A DNA stretch of 64,000 bases from Robinsoniella peoriensis (GTDB lineage: Bacteria > Bacillota > Clostridia > Lachnospirales > Lachnospiraceae), in assembly GCF_000797495.1 (NCBI RefSeq), contig NZ_JTGN01000006.1, positions 305,449 to 369,448 on the forward strand. The letters run 5' to 3'. Shown in pieces: positions 30,322 to 39,521 of the stretch. The notes beneath the pieces were generated by a model. The model saw nothing but the letters and a program-made list of their open reading frames with translations, did not search any database and was not told the origin of the DNA. Position numbers and translations under genes: made by a program. Within the stretch, counting starts at the first letter, position 1. Every line of letters begins with the position of its first letter.

Positions 30322-32019
30322 TTAATCTAATGATGTTTTTATTTTTTTCAATTCCTGAGCAGTCGTAATGCCTTGTTTCACTAATTCCTGCATATGAAGT
30401 CCCAAATCAAGAAATCCCTTTTCCTCCTTAAGGTATTCTTTAATGACATAACTCTCAGCCTTTTGTACAACAAATCTTTTAACTTTATTATCCATCTCTA
30501 CAATCTCATAAACTGCCATTCTGCCCAGATATCCAGTATTATTGCACATTGGGCATCCCCTTCCATGATGTAATCTTTCAGGTAGTTCTCCTTCCCACTC
30601 CACCAACTCCTCCTGTTCTGGAGTATACTCTTCTTTACAATATTTACAGATTTTTTTTACAAGTCTCTGTGCTACCACGCAGACAATTGAGGATGCAACC
30701 ATATACGGTTCCACCCCCATATCGATTAACCGCATAAATGCTGATGCTGCATCATTTGTATGCATAGTTGCAATAACCAGATGACCGGTTATTGCTGCCC
30801 TTGCTCCGATCTCGGCAGTTTCCGCGTCACGGATTTCTCCTATCATTACAATATCCGGATCCTGTCTGAGAATAGAACGAAGCCCCGTAGCAAAAGTAAG
30901 CCCGCTTTTTGTATTTACCTGTACCTGATTAATATTTGGCAAAATCTTCTCTACAGGATCCTCTACTGTGATTACATTTATTGTGGATTTTGCCAACATT
31001 TTTAGCGCAGCATAAACTGTAGTTGTTTTTCCGCTTCCAGTAGGTCCCGTAATTAAGACAATTCCATTTGGGGCATTTAAACCTTTTTCAAATTTGGGTT
31101 GGTTCAGTCCCATATGCAGATCTTCTATACCCAGAATATCTTCGGGATTACTCGTTCCAAGAATACGAATAACAATCTTTTCTCCGAATATAGTAGGGAG
31201 AGTAGATATTCTCATATTCACCTTTTCTCCATCTAAAAGAACATTCATCCTTCCATCCTGAGGCAGACGTTTCTCTGCGATATCCAGCCCACCAAGGACC
31301 TTAAAGCGGCTTAACAGATGTCCAAATGCTGTTTTCGCAAATGACATAGTTTCTATTAGTTCGCCGTCAATTCGAAGTCTGACAGTTACATAATTTTCAA
31401 TAGGCTCAATATGAATATCACTTGCCTTCCTCTGATAACCCTGTTCCAGAATTACCCCTACCGCTTTCACAATTGAATCATTTTGCAGATTATCATCATC
31501 AAATGTAAAAATCTCTTCCTCTACCTCTTCTCCTTTTCCAAATTCTTCCTCAATCTGTGCCATAATATTATTTACACTTTGTTGAATATAGTTTTGCCGG
31601 ATTGCTTCTTCAATATCATTTTTAGTTGCCAGCAAAACTGAGACCTGCTTACCACAAAGTTGACTGAGTTTTTCAAATAGAACCTGTTTAAAAGGATTGT
31701 CTGTTGCAACATGTAGTAAGTATTCTGTTTCATGTACAGGTATAATTACATTTTTTTTTGCATCTTCTTCTGATATATATCGCAGGATTGCCGGAGATAT
31801 TTTCTGTGCTGCAAGGTTAACCAGAGGCAAATTATACTTAACTCCCATAGCCCGGATATAATCAAACTCCGAAATAATACTTCTTTCTAATAGAATGGTA
31901 CTCAAGGTTTTTTGGGGACTTGCTTTCTTTGCTTCTACTGCTTTTAATAATCCCTCTTCATTCAAAAGCCCCATTTTAACCAATATCATTTCCAAACTTT
32001 TGTTTTGTTCATTAACCAT
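30322..32019 (-). CDS. pilB: Type IV pilus assembly ATPase PilB
   Basis: The protein is 565 residues from the start chosen here, an ATG preceded by AAAGGAGG. A longer frame to 32115 exists but runs into the prepilin peptidase gene and lacks such a site. The N-terminal part resembles the GSPII_E/MshEN fold (MGLLNEEGLLKAVEAKK) but lacks the canonical Arg and Gln of c-di-GMP-binding MshEN motifs. The core has Walker A TGPTGSGKTTT, Walker B VMIGEIRDAETA, a His box ATMHTNDAASAF and a zinc tetracysteine (CKYC and CPMC). Known family role: the motor that powers pilus extension at the PilC platform in the membrane. Confidence 0.95.
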   Translation of the reverse strand: MVNEQNKSLEMILVKMGLLNEEGLLKAVEAKKASPQKTLSTILLERSIISEFDYIRAMGVKYNLPLVNLAAQKISPAILRYISEEDAKKNVIIPVHETEYLLHVATDNPFKQVLFEKLSQLCGKQVSVLLATKNDIEEAIRQNYIQQSVNNIMAQIEEEFGKGEEVEEEIFTFDDDNLQNDSIVKAVGVILEQGYQRKASDIHIEPIENYVTVRLRIDGELIETMSFAKTAFGHLLSRFKVLGGLDIAEKRLPQDGRMNVLLDGEKVNMRISTLPTIFGEKIVIRILGTSNPEDILGIEDLHMGLNQPKFEKGLNAPNGIVLITGPTGSGKTTTVYAALKMLAKSTINVITVEDPVEKILPNINQVQVNTKSGLTFATGLRSILRQDPDIVMIGEIRDAETAEIGARAAITGHLVIATMHTNDAASAFMRLIDMGVEPYMVASSIVCVVAQRLVKKICKYCKEEYTPEQEELVEWEGELPERLHHGRGCPMCNNTGYLGRMAVYEIVEMDNKVKRFVVQKAESYVIKEYLKEEKGFLDLGLHMQELVKQGITTAQELKKIKTSLD

Positions 32020-32032
32020 AAATTTGCCTCCT

Positions 32033-32791
32033 TTAATATAGACTAATATACCATTCAAAAATTTTATTTCCCCAGATAGAAGCAAATATAAGACCAAAAG
32101 ATAGAAATGGGCCAAAAGGTATCTTCAATTTTCTTTTTTTCTTATGAATGATAATAACAATCCCATAGATTCCTGCTAAAATCACAGCTGCCAGCATTGC
32201 AACAATATTAGCTTTCCAGCCCAGCAGAAAACCTGAAACAGCCATCAGTTGAATATCTCCTCCTCCAAACCCTCCACATAATAAAGTTATGAGAATCATA
32301 GGCACACTGATTGCAAAAATACCAATAATCTTATCTAATATACTTTCTGTCCCATTCATTAAAACAGAAGCCACGCCAAGTCCAAATATAATAAATTCAA
32401 AACGATAAGGAATTTCCATTGTATCCCAGTCAATCATACAAACTATGAGTAAAACAGAAAAGAAAATACAGTATAAAACTGTATTCCAACTCTTTCCCCA
32501 AATATAAGCGGCAGTTCCCCATAGAATTCCATTTAAAAGTTCGATGACCGGATAACGAAGAGATATATGCTTTTTACAAAATCTGCATTTTCCTCCTAAT
32601 ATACAATAACTGATAACTGGAATCAGATCGAACCATCGCAAAGTTTTCTTACAATCCGTACACATGGACCTACCATGATTTCCATTAACAGAAATATTCC
32701 TGGGTATTCTGTAAATACATACGTTTAAGAAACTGCCAACTATAATCCCAGCAATAACTGCATATAAAATAATATAACTTAAATCAATCAC
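32033..32791 (-). CDS. pilD: Prepilin peptidase / N-methyltransferase PilD
   Basis: The 252-residue polytopic membrane protein carries the full bifunctional architecture. The N-terminal methylase domain has a zinc tetracysteine (CTDC and CRFC) and GSFLNVCIYRIPR near residue 20. A membrane aspartyl protease follows with MIDWDTMEIP and GGGDIQLM, whose two Asp residues are the expected catalytic pair. It should process every prepilin encoded here: the major pilin, minor pilins and the giant protein. Its start overlaps the stop of the upstream PilO-like gene by 4 bp, showing translational coupling. Confidence 0.95.
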   Translation of the reverse strand: MIDLSYIILYAVIAGIIVGSFLNVCIYRIPRNISVNGNHGRSMCTDCKKTLRWFDLIPVISYCILGGKCRFCKKHISLRYPVIELLNGILWGTAAYIWGKSWNTVLYCIFFSVLLIVCMIDWDTMEIPYRFEFIIFGLGVASVLMNGTESILDKIIGIFAISVPMILITLLCGGFGGGDIQLMAVSGFLLGWKANIVAMLAAVILAGIYGIVIIIHKKKRKLKIPFGPFLSFGLIFASIWGNKIFEWYISLY

Positions 32792-33459
32792 TGTGCTTCC
32801 TCCTCAATAGGTGGCGGTGTCATACCATACATATTTACCTGTAAAGTCACTTCCCGCACAACCTCTCCCTGTGGTTGATATTCAACAGAAGGTATCTGAA
32901 GACAATACCGTTCTTTATTTTTTTCCCCCAGACCTTCCGGCGGTATATTATTAATAGCATTAATTACTTGTAAGCACTGGTCATCATTAACATCCAACCG
33001 AATTGATATTTGCGAAACCAAAAATAGATTCATTAATTCTCCTGACATATCTGTCTGCATTTCTGTATATTCTTTCATACTTTTAGGTTGCACAATACTT
33101 TGTTCATAAGTAACCGAATCCACACCTATATAAGGTGTAATATTAATTGCGTTCAGTTTTAATCCCAATCCGGTAACTATTTCTTCAATTTTTTCATTTG
33201 CTTTAAAACTCTTGTAATTTTGTTCAAAAGTCATTTTACTTTCTTTTTTTAATTTTTCATAATTTGACTCAATTGTAACATCTTCAATAACTCCACGAAT
33301 CCCATCTTCCTGATCTTTTAATGTTGTCAGTTCTTCCTTGTTTACTTTGATTTTGTCATAGACTGATTGTACCCCTAAGGTAATGATCAAGACGCTGAAC
33401 ATAATTGTAAAAAGAAGCATAATAAGCTTTTTTTGACTTTCCGTGACAGAAAAATTCAT
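32788..33459 (-). CDS. pilO: PilO-like alignment subcomplex protein
   Basis: The 223-residue protein has one N-terminal membrane helix (about 12-32, LIMLLFTIMFSVLIITLGV), a coiled-coil stretch (about 35-90), and an extracytoplasmic alpha/beta domain ending in a Pro/Glu-rich tail. Sequence similarity to PilO is weak. The call rests on this topology and on its position after pilM and pilN and before pilD, the standard pilMNO order. Known role: PilN/PilO heterodimers link the cytoplasmic PilM ring to the pilus channel or wall. In a Gram-positive cell the extracellular domain would face the wall zone. Confidence 0.8.
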   Translation of the reverse strand: MNFSVTESQKKLIMLLFTIMFSVLIITLGVQSVYDKIKVNKEELTTLKDQEDGIRGVIEDVTIESNYEKLKKESKMTFEQNYKSFKANEKIEEIVTGLGLKLNAINITPYIGVDSVTYEQSIVQPKSMKEYTEMQTDMSGELMNLFLVSQISIRLDVNDDQCLQVINAINNIPPEGLGEKNKERYCLQIPSVEYQPQGEVVREVTLQVNMYGMTPPPIEEEAQ

Positions 33460-33477
33460 TATTTAATCCCTCCTTAT

Positions 33478-34167
33478 CTACTGTTCAGACTCTGATTGAT
33501 TTGATGTTTCTGCTGCTTCAGGTTGGGACTCTTTTGTGGTAGCAGTTTCTACCTGCCAAAGTGTAATCTTTAGGTCAAAATTATATGTCATTTCACCAAA
33601 ATTACCCTTTTGATAATCAAAACCTGTATATTCTACATCTGAAAACATTATTGTACCGTCTTTCTTTTTCATTTCACTTAAATGCTGAGCAAACAATTTT
33701 GGATTTTTTTCATCATATGTTGTACATTTTAAAGATAGTATATTTCCTGTATATCGATAACTATTAATTTCACTTTCGCTGCCAATTGTTGCAGCCATTT
33801 CTGTAGTAAAAAAATCAACCCACTTATTTGAGAAACGGGCACTGTTTTCTAACTGTTTTAAATATCGTGCAGATGCATTGTTGTAATCTTCAATCTTCTT
33901 TGCCTTCGCCTTAATTGCCAGTTTTTCATTATACAGCTTTAAATTATTCTCATCCTGTATATAATTTCTAGTACTAGCGATTTGCCGCTCAACCTGTAGG
34001 TTTTGATTCCATGCCATCGCATAAATTATCATAACGCCTCCCAACATCAATGCACATACAAGAAACACTGCATTACTTGAACGACGTGCTTTTAATTTTT
34101 CGGGATTATCACTTTCATGCAAGCTAATATAAAAATTAATATCCCTGTCTCTTCGATTTATTCTCAT
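33478..34167 (-). CDS. pilN: PilN-like alignment subcomplex protein
   Basis: The 229-residue protein starts with a cytoplasmic segment containing RDINFYISL, the position where PilN family members bind PilM. A single membrane helix (about 33-52), a coiled coil (about 55-105) and a small alpha/beta domain follow, then a Gln/Ser/Glu-rich tail. It lies 5 bp after pilM and 18 bp before the pilO-like gene. The assignment rests on topology and gene order more than on residue identity, and is well supported by the complete surrounding set. Confidence 0.82.
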   Translation of the reverse strand: MRINRRDRDINFYISLHESDNPEKLKARRSSNAVFLVCALMLGGVMIIYAMAWNQNLQVERQIASTRNYIQDENNLKLYNEKLAIKAKAKKIEDYNNASARYLKQLENSARFSNKWVDFFTTEMAATIGSESEINSYRYTGNILSLKCTTYDEKNPKLFAQHLSEMKKKDGTIMFSDVEYTGFDYQKGNFGEMTYNFDLKITLWQVETATTKESQPEAAETSNQSESEQ

Positions 34168-34171
34168 AATT

Positions 34172-35239
34172 TTAACTCCTTAACAGGCAGCCAATTGCCC
34201 CTGCGTACTTAGGATAATCTGTACTAGATATTCCCTTAACCGCTTTGGGAATGCTAATAAAAGTAGTTGGAAGATCCACCATTGCCTCTGTCAACTCACA
34301 CATTTTAGCAAGCAAAGAAAATTCCCCGTACAGATATATATTTTCTACTGGCTGATCCGGTAAAACACTTTTTTGAAATGCAATAAACTGTTTAATCTCT
34401 TTGATATAAAGAATCATCATGTTTTTTTCAGCTTCAATTTCTGATTCATATTCAGTGTCTTCACCAAGATTTGTATTCAATCCTTCCAACATGATTGTCT
34501 TTGTAAAAATATCCCCATCAATGCCATTTGTCATTATCTTGATTTTTTCATAATATAGCCCTATCCATAATTTTACTTTACCCTGAATGCTAACACGTTT
34601 ATATTCATTTGATTCAATCTCTGACTCTCCCTCAAAGTTTTCAATTGAATTAGCTTTCTTTTTATTTGTTTTTTTTATTTTCTTCGTTTTCATTGAGACC
34701 GTAATTTGTTCTTTTATAATACCTTTATCTTTTTTATCCAATTGTTTTATAATTGATTCGTTCAAAGTATCTATATTTTTTAGATTTAAATTGCTCTCTT
34801 CACAAAGGCCCATATAATCTCTTAAAAAAATTTTAGGGATAGCATATAATATACATCTCATATACTTCTTATGGTTTTTCTTAAAAACTTCTTTTACTAT
34901 GTAGTCAATAATATGGTCTTCATCAGCAATTAATTCTCCCATTTCCCGTTGCATTATCTGTAATATAATTTCTCGCTTTTCAACAGGTACTTCTACTTCT
35001 TTTCTCTTTAACGCTGTACCATCTACAACAAAGCAAACCTGTTTTTCCTTAATAAGATTGTGATCCAACAATGCCCCCTTTAATTCCGAAGATAATCCTT
35101 TGGTATTTTTTATATATCCATTTCTAAGAGCTCCCCATGGAGTAGGTATGCTGAATGCATCTGATATTCTGACACCTTTTCCTGTCAGGAATCCGGATAC
35201 AATATGAATGCTATTGCCTGTCATTTCAATTCCAATCAT
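34172..35239 (-). CDS. pilM: PilM actin-like pilus assembly protein
   Basis: The 355-residue protein has an actin-like/FtsA fold signature: an N-terminal MIGIEMTGNSIHIV phosphate loop region, an inter-domain part, and a C-terminal YPKYAGAIGCLLR phrase matching the closing motif of PilM proteins. An unusual Lys/Glu-rich insertion (about 180-215, KKIKKTNKKK) sits in the middle and probably loops out. Known role: a cytoplasmic ring protein that binds PilN and connects the motor to the inner membrane subcomplex. It lies between pilC (11 bp) and pilN (4 bp). Confidence 0.87.
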   Translation of the reverse strand: MIGIEMTGNSIHIVSGFLTGKGVRISDAFSIPTPWGALRNGYIKNTKGLSSELKGALLDHNLIKEKQVCFVVDGTALKRKEVEVPVEKREIILQIMQREMGELIADEDHIIDYIVKEVFKKNHKKYMRCILYAIPKIFLRDYMGLCEESNLNLKNIDTLNESIIKQLDKKDKGIIKEQITVSMKTKKIKKTNKKKANSIENFEGESEIESNEYKRVSIQGKVKLWIGLYYEKIKIMTNGIDGDIFTKTIMLEGLNTNLGEDTEYESEIEAEKNMMILYIKEIKQFIAFQKSVLPDQPVENIYLYGEFSLLAKMCELTEAMVDLPTTFISIPKAVKGISSTDYPKYAGAIGCLLRS

Positions 35240-35250
35240 AAAATGCCTCC

Positions 35251-36477
35251 TTAATTATTTTGTGCCATTTCAGTAACCTGTGAAGCAAGAGAAAAGGATG
35301 GTAATATAACTGCAGCCACAACTACAAGCAGTAATAAACCTATTACCACTAAAATTATAGGTTCAATTAATGTAACCATTCTTGCAATAGCTTCTTCCGC
35401 CTCACTCATATAAAATTCAGATATATCCTGTAAAATTTGTTCTAAATTACCAGCTTCTTCACCTACATACATCAATGATGTAAACATTGGTTCAAATATA
35501 TTTTCTTTATCCAGAGACGCGGAAAGCATTTTTCCGGATTCTACTGCCTTGATCACGGACTTAAACCGATCTTCATAATATCTGTTAGATAATATAGAAG
35601 ACGCTATTTCCAGAGAATCCAACATAGATACACCACTTCCATAAAGTACCGCCATAGTGCTGCTAAAATTAGCAATTGCTACTTTTTCAGTGGCTACTTT
35701 AATAGCTGGTAATTGAGTTTTTATCTGGTCTATATAAAAAGCAAATTGATAATTTGTCATTAATATGGTAAACAATAACCAGATAGCCACAATTACTATT
35801 ACAATATACAACCATTTTGAAATAAAAAAATTACTAATAGACACGACGATTTGTGTAACTGCAGGCAGTTCCATATCCAATTGAGTGAATACATCAAAAA
35901 ATTTAGGAAGAATAAACGTAAACAAACCTACAACAATGCACACTAATAAAACCAGCAATATTTTAGGATATAATAAACCTGATTTAATTTTGTTTTTTAG
36001 CTTATGCTGTGATTCAAAATATACACCACATTTTTGAATAACAATATCAAGATTACCACTGGCTTCTCCTGCTTTTACCATATTAATTAACATAGGGGGA
36101 AATACATCCCCCTCTACTCTCATACATTCATTCAAAGACATACCCTTTTGAATATTCTGATAAATATTCTTATATATTCTGTACAACTGCCTTTGTCCCG
36201 TTTGCTTTGCCTGCACTTTCAATATATCAAATGCTTTAACCAAAGGAATACCAGCAGATAGCATGGATCCAAACTGCTTGCAAAATAAAGTTACTGTTTT
36301 CAGCGAAAGTTTTTTCGATTTAGTTTGTTTTTCCTGTTTGTCGAGTTGAATAATTTTAACCGGCTGTAATCCATTCTTTTCAATATTGTCGTAAACATCT
36401 GCATAATTCGTTGCTTCCACATATTTCTTTATAACTTTTCCTTCTACATCCCTAGCTGTATATCGAAATTTTGCCAT
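35251..36477 (-). CDS. pilC: Type IV pilus inner membrane platform protein PilC
   Basis: The 408-residue product has the two repeated GspF domains of the family. The first includes FCKQFGSMLSAGIPL and MVKAGEASGNLD; the second includes FSSTMAVLYGSGVSMLDSLE and YVGEEAGNLEQIL. Membrane helices lie at about 170-195, 220-240 and 375-400. The N-terminal YTARDVEGK phrase is typical. Known role: the polytopic platform on which PilB and PilT act to add or remove pilin. It is separated by only 3 bp from the bactofilin fusion gene upstream. Confidence 0.95.
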   Translation of the reverse strand: MAKFRYTARDVEGKVIKKYVEATNYADVYDNIEKNGLQPVKIIQLDKQEKQTKSKKLSLKTVTLFCKQFGSMLSAGIPLVKAFDILKVQAKQTGQRQLYRIYKNIYQNIQKGMSLNECMRVEGDVFPPMLINMVKAGEASGNLDIVIQKCGVYFESQHKLKNKIKSGLLYPKILLVLLVCIVVGLFTFILPKFFDVFTQLDMELPAVTQIVVSISNFFISKWLYIVIVIVAIWLLFTILMTNYQFAFYIDQIKTQLPAIKVATEKVAIANFSSTMAVLYGSGVSMLDSLEIASSILSNRYYEDRFKSVIKAVESGKMLSASLDKENIFEPMFTSLMYVGEEAGNLEQILQDISEFYMSEAEEAIARMVTLIEPIILVVIGLLLLVVVAAVILPSFSLASQVTEMAQNN

Positions 36478-36480
36478 AAA

Positions 36481-39174
36481 CTATTTCCCCTTTCTTTCCG
36501 GATTTTTAAAAAAGATGTCTCCCTGAACCATCGCACCCTGAGTTATACGTACATCAGATGAATAAATATTTCCTAACACCAAAGCATCATTCTTAATTAT
36601 TACCTTTCCTCTAGCTTCAATCTCACCAAATACTGTCCCTTCTACAATGATGGAATCACAATTCACCTTTCCCATTATTGCTGCACCCGAAAGACAAAGA
36701 ACCTTTCCCTGAGCAATAACATCTTTCTTAACAACAGCCAAAGGGTTTAGTGTTACGTTATCTCCGCTAACTGAACCTGTAATTAGTCCATTAATAAATG
36801 TCTCTTTTTCCTGGCTTTTGTAAACATTGCTTTCATCTATGGCAGCTTCCTGACTAATGATTTCCATCTTGGGCTTTTTCCTGAACATATTTTTGATTTT
36901 CTGCAAGAGCCTGGCTAACAGACTTTGCCTCTTTTCTTCTGTCAACACTTTAACAGCATGAATGGAATGATCCGATTTTACTAACTCTGCAGCTATTTTT
37001 TTATTATCTGCATCATTTTTATTTTCTGGTATTTTATTAGCATTGGTTTTTTTCTTCTCAGGTAAAACTGAAGCAACGGGATCATCCTTCTTTTTTTGCA
37101 TTCTATCCTGGATGCCTGGGATCATTGTTTCATCCTCTTGTTCTGTCAGTTTCAAACTATCTTTAGTCAACGCTCCATTCTCCTGTATTTCAGTCGAATC
37201 AGAACCTGTAACATGCATTAATGAATCAAGTATGTTTTCTATATTATCCTGTTTTTCGAGAGGTGCTTCATTTAATAGCATTCCTTTATTTTCTATTGGT
37301 ACAACTGCTTCCTGATCTTTCACGTCTTTTAATTCAGTTTCTTTAACATATTCAAGATCATCTGTAGATTCCATAACCCTTGTCAATATATCCTTTTCAT
37401 CTTTATCAGTATCCTTTTCTACATCATTTTCGGAATCATCTAATAATGAGTTTAAAATATTCTCTATATTATTTTCTACATTCCCTTTATCATTTTCTGC
37501 AAATTCTTTTTTCTCAGCTTCTATGATCCTTTTTCCAGCATAATCAAAACTCTTATTTTGCTCATTTTCCGTACCTTCTAAAATTGATACTTTATCTTCA
37601 TCTGAGTTCTCTTGCTGATGTAATGGTTTCTTTATATTACATTCCTGATCCTGCTGCTCTGTTGAAGTGTCTCCTTTTTCCTTTCCTAAATCCAAGTCTT
37701 TCTCTTCTAAATTTTCTTCTGTTAAAATATCTTTCAAACTCTCATTGTCCGAATTTAAAAGCGATTTTAAACTGTCCTCTATCAGATCGTTATTCTTCAT
37801 ATCAGCAGATTTATTATCCTGTTTTTCGTCTACCATACCAATATTTTGATTCTTCATATCAGAGTCATCTTTGATAAGATTATCAAGATTAATTTCTATA
37901 GCTTGCTCATCATCTCCCCCGTACTCCTGGAAGATAACCTTTTCGTCAGACTTGTAATCCTCTTTCATCTCCCCTTTTCGGTTAGCCTCCATAGATTGTT
38001 CTTCTAATCCTGGTAATTTCTTAGCTGCTTTAACTGAAGATATAAATACCCTGTTATGATAGTCTTCTGTATCCAGCCCCTTATCTACCGTCTGGTCTTT
38101 ATCGGCATTGTCTTGGTCTTTAGATAACAGATCACTTAATAAATCTGAAAGATTACTATCATGACTATCTCGTGTTTCTTCTTCATTTCTTTTTAATAAA
38201 TTCTCTCCTTTATCAGGATTTGGTATATCTATACCATCACCTTCAATATCTTTTTCCTCCTCATATTCTACATTCATTCCAGGTATATATAAATCTGCAC
38301 TTCCTTCCTGATTATCCTCGTTATGCAGATCCGCTTCTAATTTTCCTTCTGACAAAAGCTTACTTAATAAATCGCTCATATTCTTCGTATCATCATTGTC
38401 CTGATTCTGCAATTTTACGTTTTCTTCCTGATTAGAATTTTCTCTACTGGCTTCATCAGCTATTGAATAATTATTAGACTTATCAATTCCCTGGTGCGTA
38501 AATATTTTATTTTTTAGCTCTTCATCCTGCTCGTTTTCAATACGTTGTTCCTGTAATTGTTGCAATAAATCTTGATCCAGACTTTCTTTTAATAAACTAA
38601 GATCAACTTGAACTTCTTTTATGTCAACATCTTCAACCTCACTAGTTTTTTCCCCATCTGTACTTTGCATATCTCTGGACAGTTCTTCACCAAATAACTC
38701 TTTGACTGTATCCGTATCTGATTTCTTATCTATGTAATCTGTTACACTGTCCTTTTCTTGATTAGTTTCATCATCTGCTATATTCGGTGAAAAAACCTGA
38801 CTTCTGTATTCATCCGGCAAGTCGTATTCTTTCATTCGGCTGAAATCCAAAGGACTTGCCCCCCCAGGTCCATCCTGTTCAACTATATTTTTTATAACAA
38901 TTTCATCTTCCACTACTTTTTTGGGGATGTGCTCTGTTATTTTTTCTTCCAGTTCATTCATATCTTTTACATATATTTTGTCCGGCATTGAAGGATCTTT
39001 ATCCGGATGTTCCAGGTAAAAAGCTTTTATTTCCGCTCTTAACTGTTCGATTTCCTGCGCTATATCCTGTTGTTCAATATCCAGCACTTCTTCCTGTTCC
39101 AATCCCTCTCTGGATTTAAAAACTTTTTTCGCAGAAGTAAATATTTTATTTTTATTCATTTTACTTTTCCCCAT
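36481..39174 (-). CDS. Bactofilin-domain protein with a 770-residue acidic disordered N-terminal region
   Basis: The last 110 residues (about 785-890) form a bactofilin domain: short beta-helix turns such as GLITGSVSGDNVTL, AIMGKVNCDSIIVEGTVFGEIEA and GNIYSSDVRI. Bactofilins normally have about 100-250 residues and polymerise into membrane-associated scaffolds. Here the domain is fused to a very acidic Asp/Glu/Asn/Lys-rich tail, predicted disordered. That tail carries five spaced amphipathic motifs of the type DLLSxLLS or IENILxSL (near residues 270, 345, 470, 573, 650). A basic segment (about 740-765, LLARLLQKIKNMFRKKPK) just before the bactofilin domain may touch the membrane. In Myxococcus, a bactofilin (BacP) helps place PilB/PilT at the poles. 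The position before pilC suggests a similar scaffold role here. Confidence 0.88.
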   Translation of the reverse strand: MGKSKMNKNKIFTSAKKVFKSREGLEQEEVLDIEQQDIAQEIEQLRAEIKAFYLEHPDKDPSMPDKIYVKDMNELEEKITEHIPKKVVEDEIVIKNIVEQDGPGGASPLDFSRMKEYDLPDEYRSQVFSPNIADDETNQEKDSVTDYIDKKSDTDTVKELFGEELSRDMQSTDGEKTSEVEDVDIKEVQVDLSLLKESLDQDLLQQLQEQRIENEQDEELKNKIFTHQGIDKSNNYSIADEASRENSNQEENVKLQNQDNDDTKNMSDLLSKLLSEGKLEADLHNEDNQEGSADLYIPGMNVEYEEEKDIEGDGIDIPNPDKGENLLKRNEEETRDSHDSNLSDLLSDLLSKDQDNADKDQTVDKGLDTEDYHNRVFISSVKAAKKLPGLEEQSMEANRKGEMKEDYKSDEKVIFQEYGGDDEQAIEINLDNLIKDDSDMKNQNIGMVDEKQDNKSADMKNNDLIEDSLKSLLNSDNESLKDILTEENLEEKDLDLGKEKGDTSTEQQDQECNIKKPLHQQENSDEDKVSILEGTENEQNKSFDYAGKRIIEAEKKEFAENDKGNVENNIENILNSLLDDSENDVEKDTDKDEKDILTRVMESTDDLEYVKETELKDVKDQEAVVPIENKGMLLNEAPLEKQDNIENILDSLMHVTGSDSTEIQENGALTKDSLKLTEQEDETMIPGIQDRMQKKKDDPVASVLPEKKKTNANKIPENKNDADNKKIAAELVKSDHSIHAVKVLTEEKRQSLLARLLQKIKNMFRKKPKMEIISQEAAIDESNVYKSQEKETFINGLITGSVSGDNVTLNPLAVVKKDVIAQGKVLCLSGAAIMGKVNCDSIIVEGTVFGEIEARGKVIIKNDALVLGNIYSSDVRITQGAMVQGDIFFKNPERKGK

Positions 39175-39469
39175 TCTTATTTATATTCCTTTCTTCTATT
39201 CTGTCCTCCTGCAGTCGCATATCTGAGGCCAATTGTTTTATTTGCTCATCCATAATATTAATTTGACGCTTCAAAGTATAATATTGTCCTGCTATATAAG
39301 TAACCTGAATAATTGCAAATATCATCAAAACAATTAATAAAATGATTCCAATTCCTATGAATCCTTTTTTTCTTTGCTTTTCTCTTTTAAAATTTCGTTT
39401 CTGTTTTTCTTCCAAATCACGCAGCCTGATAATCTTAGCCTCGATTTCATTCTGTTTTTGATCAGACAT
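39161..39469 (-). CDS. Small single-pass membrane protein with coiled coil
   Basis: The start chosen is the ATG with AAAGGAGA 8 nt upstream, giving 102 residues; an ATG seven codons earlier has no such site. A charged helical N-terminal part (about 1-38) precedes one membrane helix (GIGIILLIVLMIFAIIQVTY), and a short extracellular coiled coil follows (about 60-95). The layout recalls FtsL/DivIC-type proteins but no family signature is present. The gene overlaps the bactofilin start by 14 bp, so the two are translationally coupled. I infer a membrane anchor or partner for the bactofilin scaffold. Confidence 0.75.
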   Translation of the reverse strand: MSDQKQNEIEAKIIRLRDLEEKQKRNFKREKQRKKGFIGIGIILLIVLMIFAIIQVTYIAGQYYTLKRQINIMDEQIKQLASDMRLQEDRIEERNINKNGEK

Positions 39470-39521
39470 GGCTTGTCTCCTTTCCTGCATCTATTAACCA
39501 TTATTAAAGCTTGCAGCAAAC

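Noticed and set aside
30322..32115. Longer PilB start at 32115
   Set aside because: It would overlap the prepilin peptidase gene by 83 bp and has no ribosome binding site, whereas the ATG at 32019 has AAAGGAGG at proper spacing and matches family length.
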